Assembly: GCA_026686845.1 (NCBI GenBank)
Contig: JAIVEN010000010.1
Location: 22,790,001-22,854,000 of the forward strand
DNA: 64,000 bases
Origin: Adenanthera pavonina
Taxonomy: Eukaryota; Streptophyta; Magnoliopsida; Fabales; Fabaceae
Reading direction: 5' to 3'
Both the position numbers and the translations under genes were made by a program. The notes beneath the pieces were generated by a model. That model did not search any database, was not told where the DNA came from, and saw only the letters and a list, made by a program, of their open reading frames with translations. Of the stretch, positions 59,597-64,000 are shown piece after piece. How positions within the stretch are numbered: position 1 is the stretch's first letter; every line of letters begins with the position of its first letter.

Positions 59597-60031
59597 ATGG
59601 CTTACCTTACGTATGTGCTTCTAATTGCTTTGGTGCTGGTTCCTACATCTTCACTGGCCCAAGAGGAACTCGGAATCGATCTTGATGTCACCGTTGGTGG
59701 GAATTTTAGTTGCTCCAGTAACACCGGCATAGCAAATGTGACCGTGAGTCTGTTGTGTGGGGGCATCACCATCGCAACTGAGATCACTGATAATAATGGG
59801 CATGCTGACATTAATGCCACCGTTACCGCCAATGTTTCCGGTATCCTCGATGATATTATGACACCGGGTGGATGTACGGCCCGCGTGGCTCTTCCTATTT
59901 CTGGTTGCAGCGCTTTGAATCACACCGGAGCTCTTGTAGCAGACGTTCAAGTCGAAAAAATAACTCAGAATCTTACAAGTCTAGTCGCTTATCTTCGTGC
60001 TCAAGTATTCCGTCTTGTGTCTAATATATAA
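59597..60031 (+). CDS. Phylloplanin-like secreted protein
   Basis: A single-exon 144-residue protein from ATG 59,597 to TAA 60,029. The first ~22 residues are a signal peptide (MAYLTYVLLIALVLVPTSSLA, cleavage probably near Ala21). The mature part has the phylloplanin / pollen Ole e 1-like layout: a first Cys region (GNFSCSSN, Cys39), a hydrophobic strand with Cys54 (VSLLCGG), Cys93 (TPGGCTARV) and Cys104 (ISGCSAL). Six N-glycosylation sequons are present (N36, N47, N73, N79, N108, N125). Known: tobacco phylloplanins are secreted onto the leaf surface by glandular trichomes and inhibit pathogens. Leaf-surface defence here is inference; other Ole e 1-like proteins act in cell walls or pollen. 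TATA box and poly(A) signal are well placed and the frame is intact. It is the only convincing host gene in the window. Confidence 0.88.
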   Translation: MAYLTYVLLIALVLVPTSSLAQEELGIDLDVTVGGNFSCSSNTGIANVTVSLLCGGITIATEITDNNGHADINATVTANVSGILDDIMTPGGCTARVALPISGCSALNHTGALVADVQVEKITQNLTSLVAYLRAQVFRLVSNI

Positions 60032-60064
60032 GTTAATATTTGTTCTACGTTGAAGTATACTAGG

Positions 60065-60070
60065 AATAAA
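60065..60070 (+). terminator. Poly(A) signal AATAAA
   Basis: AATAAA lies 34 bp after the stop codon of the phylloplanin-like gene. Confidence 0.6.
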
Positions 60071-60393
60071 AAGAATTGCCCTTACTTATAGTATTGTGGC
60101 AGTTATTATATATCGTTATGAATAAGTGGCCTGCTTGAGTATTATGTTACAACTTCAAATGCTACACTTTTAATGTTGCAATATATATATATACGTACGT
60201 TTAATATATTGTTGTAATTTTTCTCCCCCTCTCCTCCTGTTCTTACTAGCTACTTTCTATTGCCAAGCGCATTGTTATTGATATTCAAAAATAGCGATAG
60301 CAAGGTATATAGAAAAAAAAAAAAGCTTTTTAAGGAGTGAATATTTTGTAAATTAAAGATCTACACGGACAATATGTCAACATGCGCTATAAT

Positions 60394-60620
60394 TACTACA
60401 ACAAAAATCATCTATACTGACAGCTCAATTAGTCAGAAATCATATAGGAATCAGTCAGAATCACACATTTCTGACTGAAAACGGTAGTCAGAAATTCTGT
60501 AGGAAAAACTTTGGACGGAAATCCATTACTGACTGAAAGGTGGTCGGAAATTATGTTTGTGGCACATCTCCAAACATCTTTCAGCTTTTCACAGGTGGCA
60601 GCCTTACGGAATCTCGTCAT
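60394..60620. mobile_element. CACTA-like terminus with subterminal repeats
   Basis: TACTACAACAAAAATC at 60,394 resembles a CACTA terminus. It is followed by repeats of TCAGAAAT / TTTCTGACTG in both orientations (60,434, 60,455, 60,470, 60,490, 60,530). These repeats differ from those of the 7-kb element, so it is another family. The other end was not found. Confidence 0.5.
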
Positions 60621-61399
60621 TTAGTGATATTTTTAATTCACCAATGTTTTAAATATTTTAAAGTTACATTAAAATGATAATAAATCATAATAATTAATAA
60701 TAATTATATGGGGATTACTTTTAATTATTAGTTTATCAAATTATATTTAAATATAGAATCACATTTAAACTTCTATTTATTTATTCATTTAATTTTATAT
60801 GAATTAAAAATAAAATTATTAATCTGGTAAAAAAATAAAAATTATTAATTATAAAATTATGGAAAAAAAATAAATATTACTGTCCAATTTTCTAACTGAT
60901 ATTCAAGTAAAAAATTTGGCCTGAAGAAAATAGATCAAATTGTTTGAAAATTATTTTTTATGCTATATGAATAATAAATTTTTATTTAAAATAATATTCC
61001 AATATTAGATTGTAAAGTTATATTTTGAATAATCTATTGTCTATATTAATGTAAATTTAAGAATATTTAATTATATATAATTGATAATTTTTTTTATGGA
61101 TATATTCTTCAATTAAATTCTCCAAACGAAATTCATGAGTAACAGCAAATTTAACAAAATATAAAGGGTGAATACAAAAGATAAAATTTACATGAAATAC
61201 AATGAGTAATATAATTCTGTCATATCAGCCATAGAAATACAAGGAGAAAGAATCCCAACAAAGAAACAAAATCATTAAAACTAAAGTTGGGTGGATTAAA
61301 ACTAAACCAAGCTTTGTGCATATCCTTCAATCCTTAGATCCTTTCTACAAAGTCAATGATAAATGACAAGCATAGATGGATTTCGTCCCTTGTATCTGT
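60621..61399. other. AT-rich spacer
   Basis: No reading frame or repeat recognised. It may be the remainder of the CACTA-like element starting at 60,394. Confidence 0.4.
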
Positions 61400-61880
61400 A
61401 AAGTCAAAAGAGAAAAATAAATTTGGTTACATTAACAGGAAAGCAGTGAAAGGAATGAACAAGCAATGAAAAAAAAAAAGGAGTTGATACCTGAACTTTA
61501 ACCCGTAGAAGAAAAAGAAAAACTTGAAAGAAGATAGGAGACCCTGAGATACTGTGAAGCCAAAAGAAAAATGAAAATAATCTTGGTAGGATTAACAAGC
61601 AAGTAATGAAGAAGCAATGAAAGGAAAGAACAAACAATGAAAATTAAAAAAGAAAAAGGAGTTAATACCTGAACTTCAACCAGTAGAAGAAAAAGAAAAA
61701 CTTGAAAGAAGATAGGAGACCCTAAGATACTATGAAGCCAAAAGAAAAAGAAAAATAATCTTGGTAGGCTTAACAAGCAAGTAATGAAGAAGAATGAAGA
61801 AGCAATGAAATTAGAAGGAAAATAGTTTATACCTAAAATTTAATCAACAAAAAAAAATTGAAAAGAAATAGGAGATCAGA
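61400..61880. repeat. Tandem repeat, ~178-bp unit, about 2.7 copies
   Basis: Units start near 61,400, 61,557 and 61,735. Shared phrases are AAAACTTGAAAGAAGATAGGAG, AAGCCAAAAGAAAAA, TAACAAGCAAGTAATGAAG and TACCTGAACTT. The first two copies are closest over the purine-rich half. The minus-strand frames (61,404-61,776) are low-complexity Phe/Leu runs. Confidence 0.8.
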
Positions 61881-61948
61881 GGGAATGAAGAAGAGAGAAT
61901 ATAGCTGAATGGAAAAATGAGAATGAAGGGAACTGATGGAGGGAAAAG

Positions 61949-64000
61949 TGTAACATCCTACCTCTTGACAACTCCAGACTTGACCAAAAACTTCAAAATT
62001 CAACCAAACACAATCCAAACATCTTAATGTTAGCAAGGCTGACTTCCCAAGAGGGGGGGTGAATTGGGAAGATTGAAATTTTTCTGCACAAAGTGAAGTA
62101 AGTGAAGATATCACAGTATCATGAAAACAATGCGTAAAACAGAGCAAGCTGAAAAGTAAAGATAGGGAGAAGAAGACTCAGTAATTTATCCTGGTTCGGT
62201 CCTTCCACTTGACCTACATCCAGTCCCCAAGACACCTCTTGGGATTTATCCACTATACAGCAAGAATTTCAATGGGCTTCTTGCAAAGGCCACAGTACAC
62301 GAGTATGCTCTGTTTCTGAGCTCTCTCAAACTCTCCAAGCACTTACACTGTGTGCTTCCCAATCCCCTTGTGAATATCCCTCACAAGTAAATCTATCTTC
62401 CAGATGAAGAGTAGATTGATTACAATGAAATAACTCTCTTGAAAGGAGTAGATATGAAAGTTTAGGTACAAGTCTGGAAGTTAAGAGGGTAAAAGCTTTT
62501 GAGAAGAAAATTCAGCAGAGATTCAGTATATACAAGTTTGATTCCTTACCCACAACTTCAAATGATGTTGTATTTATAGATTTAGGTCTCAAATATCCGT
62601 TAGAGACTAAATCTATCCGTTGGAGAAGTTATTCAACGGTTACTCTGAAAAAACTATCCGTTTACCAACCGCATTTAATGTTTCTGACATACTGAAATTC
62701 GAATTTCGGTTGGCCAACAGACGAATTTCGAAGGAATCGTAGATTAAAGCTTCCAACGTTACAGCACGAAGTTCGTCTGTTCATAAAGTGAAATTCGAAT
62801 TTTGAAACTTACAAAACATTTTCACAATGTGACATATGAATTTTCAAGAAGAAAGTTTTTCGGTTAAGTATGAACAGTGTTTTCAATTTTCTACAGTGCC
62901 TTCGAAATTCGAATTTTGGATCCCCAAAATTCGTCTGTTCATTGAACTAAAAAGGGACACAGTAGATAACTTTCTTCGAAATTCGAATTTTGGAAAGGCA
63001 AAATTCGTCTGTCAGAGAAACTCTTTTCAGACTCATTTTGTCATTCGAATGTTGCAAGTTCTTATCATTCGTATGTCAATGTTTCATTTCAATAGACTTA
63101 AGAACTTAGCTTCTGAAATTCGAATTTCAATGTTCAAAGTTCGTCTGTCAGAGAGCAGTTTTGAAACTTAAATTACTTTTGATCTCAGGTGAACTTTAAC
63201 ATAGTTTCAGACGAATTTCCTCAATTTTCTCAAGTTTTGTTTTGTTTGAAATTCGAATTTTAAAGACCTAAAGTTCGTCTGTTGTAAAGAACTTTTTTCA
63301 GCCTTATATGAAAATTCGAATGTTGCAACTCCAAAATTCGTCTGTCAGAAAGCATTTAAAAAGCTTAATTTCATTTTGTTTTCAGATGCATTTTATCATA
63401 GTTTCAGACGAATTTCTTTGGTTTTTCCAAACTTCATTTTACTTGAAATTCGAATTTTGAAGGTGTGAAGTTCGTCTGTTACAAAAGGCCTCTTTTCAGA
63501 CTGGATGAAAATTCGAATTTTGAACAACCAGAATTCGTCTGACAGAGAGCAATCTTTTCAGACTTATTCAGTTTTAGCTCGAAATTCGAATTTCCAAAGG
63601 CAAAGTTCGAATTTCTAACTTGACAGTTCAGTTTAAACTTTCAACCTTCGTCTGTTTAAAGGTGTTTTTCAAATATTCAATGATTTAACATAAAATCAAA
63701 GTTTGAAAACATCTTTTCTTCAAATCAAAATCTTTTACCCAATTATATCAAAAACTAAAGATCCTACAAAAGATCTAACAACATATACTCAGTTAATCTT
63801 CACTTGAACCAGCTTTGTTCTTCTTTGATATCTTCAATCCAAGCTCTTGGGTGTTGGTTTTAACATCATCAAAACTCTTGATTCAACACTTAAAACAACT
63901 TCTCACAACCTCAGAACAGCGGAAACGAACCCAAAAAGGTCAGAAAATGGGCTGGGGCCGCGCCCGTTACAGTATCGTTGTGGCTCCAGACCTCCCCTAT
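61949..64000 (-). mobile_element. LTR-E: family Z LTR (minus), running off the window, split by a solo Sirevirus LTR
   Basis: Starts TGTAACATCCTACC at 61,949. It continues after the insertion with CGGAAACGAACCC and GCCGCGCCCGTTACAG near 63,930, matching in reverse the 3' region of family Z. The 5' end lies beyond 64,000. Confidence 0.75.
62028..63888 (-). mobile_element. Solo Sirevirus LTR (minus), TSD CTTAA
   Basis: 1,861 bp from TGTTAGCAAGGCTGAC to TTGATTCAACA, flanked by CTTAA (62,023-62,027 and 63,889-63,893). It aligns end to end, in reverse, with the young element's LTRs, including the TTCGAA/TTCGTCTG array and the TATA box (reversed at 62,571-62,578). No primer site or polypurine tract remains. 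It is slightly more diverged than the two LTRs of the complete element are from each other. The reading frame at 62,836-63,171 is part of the LTR. Confidence 0.94.

Noticed and set aside
61404..61776. Phe/Leu-rich minus-strand frames that might suggest membrane proteins.
   Set aside because: Translations of the purine-rich tandem repeat in antisense.

Overview
This is repeat-dominated plant nuclear DNA. A eudicot is the best guess: a decayed TIR-type (TNL) resistance-gene fragment is present, a class absent from grasses. The rest is Ty1/copia and Ty3/gypsy LTR retrotransposons, CACTA and long-inverted-repeat DNA transposons, and AT-rich spacer. I see one convincing host gene, a phylloplanin-like secreted protein at 59,597-60,031. 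No tRNA, rRNA, CRISPR or bacterial feature was seen. The species cannot be named from this window.

Layout. 1-1,549 is the 3' part of a gypsy-type LTR (family Y here). It is split by a complete, young Sirevirus-type copia element at 1,550-13,454 (TSD TGTTA). That element has 1,862-bp LTRs differing at about nine positions by eye, an initiator-Met primer site, gag, pol, an env-like ORF and a polypurine tract. 13,462-16,297 is a decayed gypsy internal region plus the LTR that follows it. 16,298-about 19,560 is an old reversed Sirevirus LTR and flank. 19,560-21,140 is unclassified and includes a degenerate minisatellite.

21,141-43,805 is a nested stack of a second LTR family (family Z, TGTAACACCC...GGGTGTTACA, about 2.4-2.7 kb). 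LTR-A (minus) carries a 7.0-kb CACTA transposon (21,637-28,669, TSD AGC) with broken transposase genes. LTR-B (minus) carries a plus-strand solo LTR (30,340-32,759, TSD ACTAG). LTR-C (minus, 34,268-43,805, TSD ATATT) carries a plus-strand solo Z LTR (34,351-36,859, TSD ACTTT) and a solo Y LTR (37,340-41,699, TSD ATTGA). The Y LTR is itself interrupted by a minus-strand Y LTR (39,819-41,661, TSD AAATA).

43,892-46,995 is an inverted-repeat element split by another Sirevirus LTR. 47,473-51,910 is a long-TIR, MULE-like element whose left arm is split by a Z-related LTR. 52,600-55,480 holds three degenerate direct repeats around a TNL pseudogene. 55,480-59,450 is AT-rich spacer. The phylloplanin-like gene follows, then a CACTA-like terminus (60,394), a ~178-bp tandem repeat (61,400-61,880), and a Z LTR running off the window, split by a solo Sirevirus LTR (62,028-63,888, TSD CTTAA).

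The features share no pathway. What links them is insertion order, which flanking duplications let one read directly, and conversion of most LTR elements to solo LTRs. The most unusual sequence is in the Sirevirus LTRs: a dense array of TTCGAA palindromes alternating with CAGACGAA/TTCGTCTG words, followed by an AACGG/CCGTT cluster just upstream of a TATA box.
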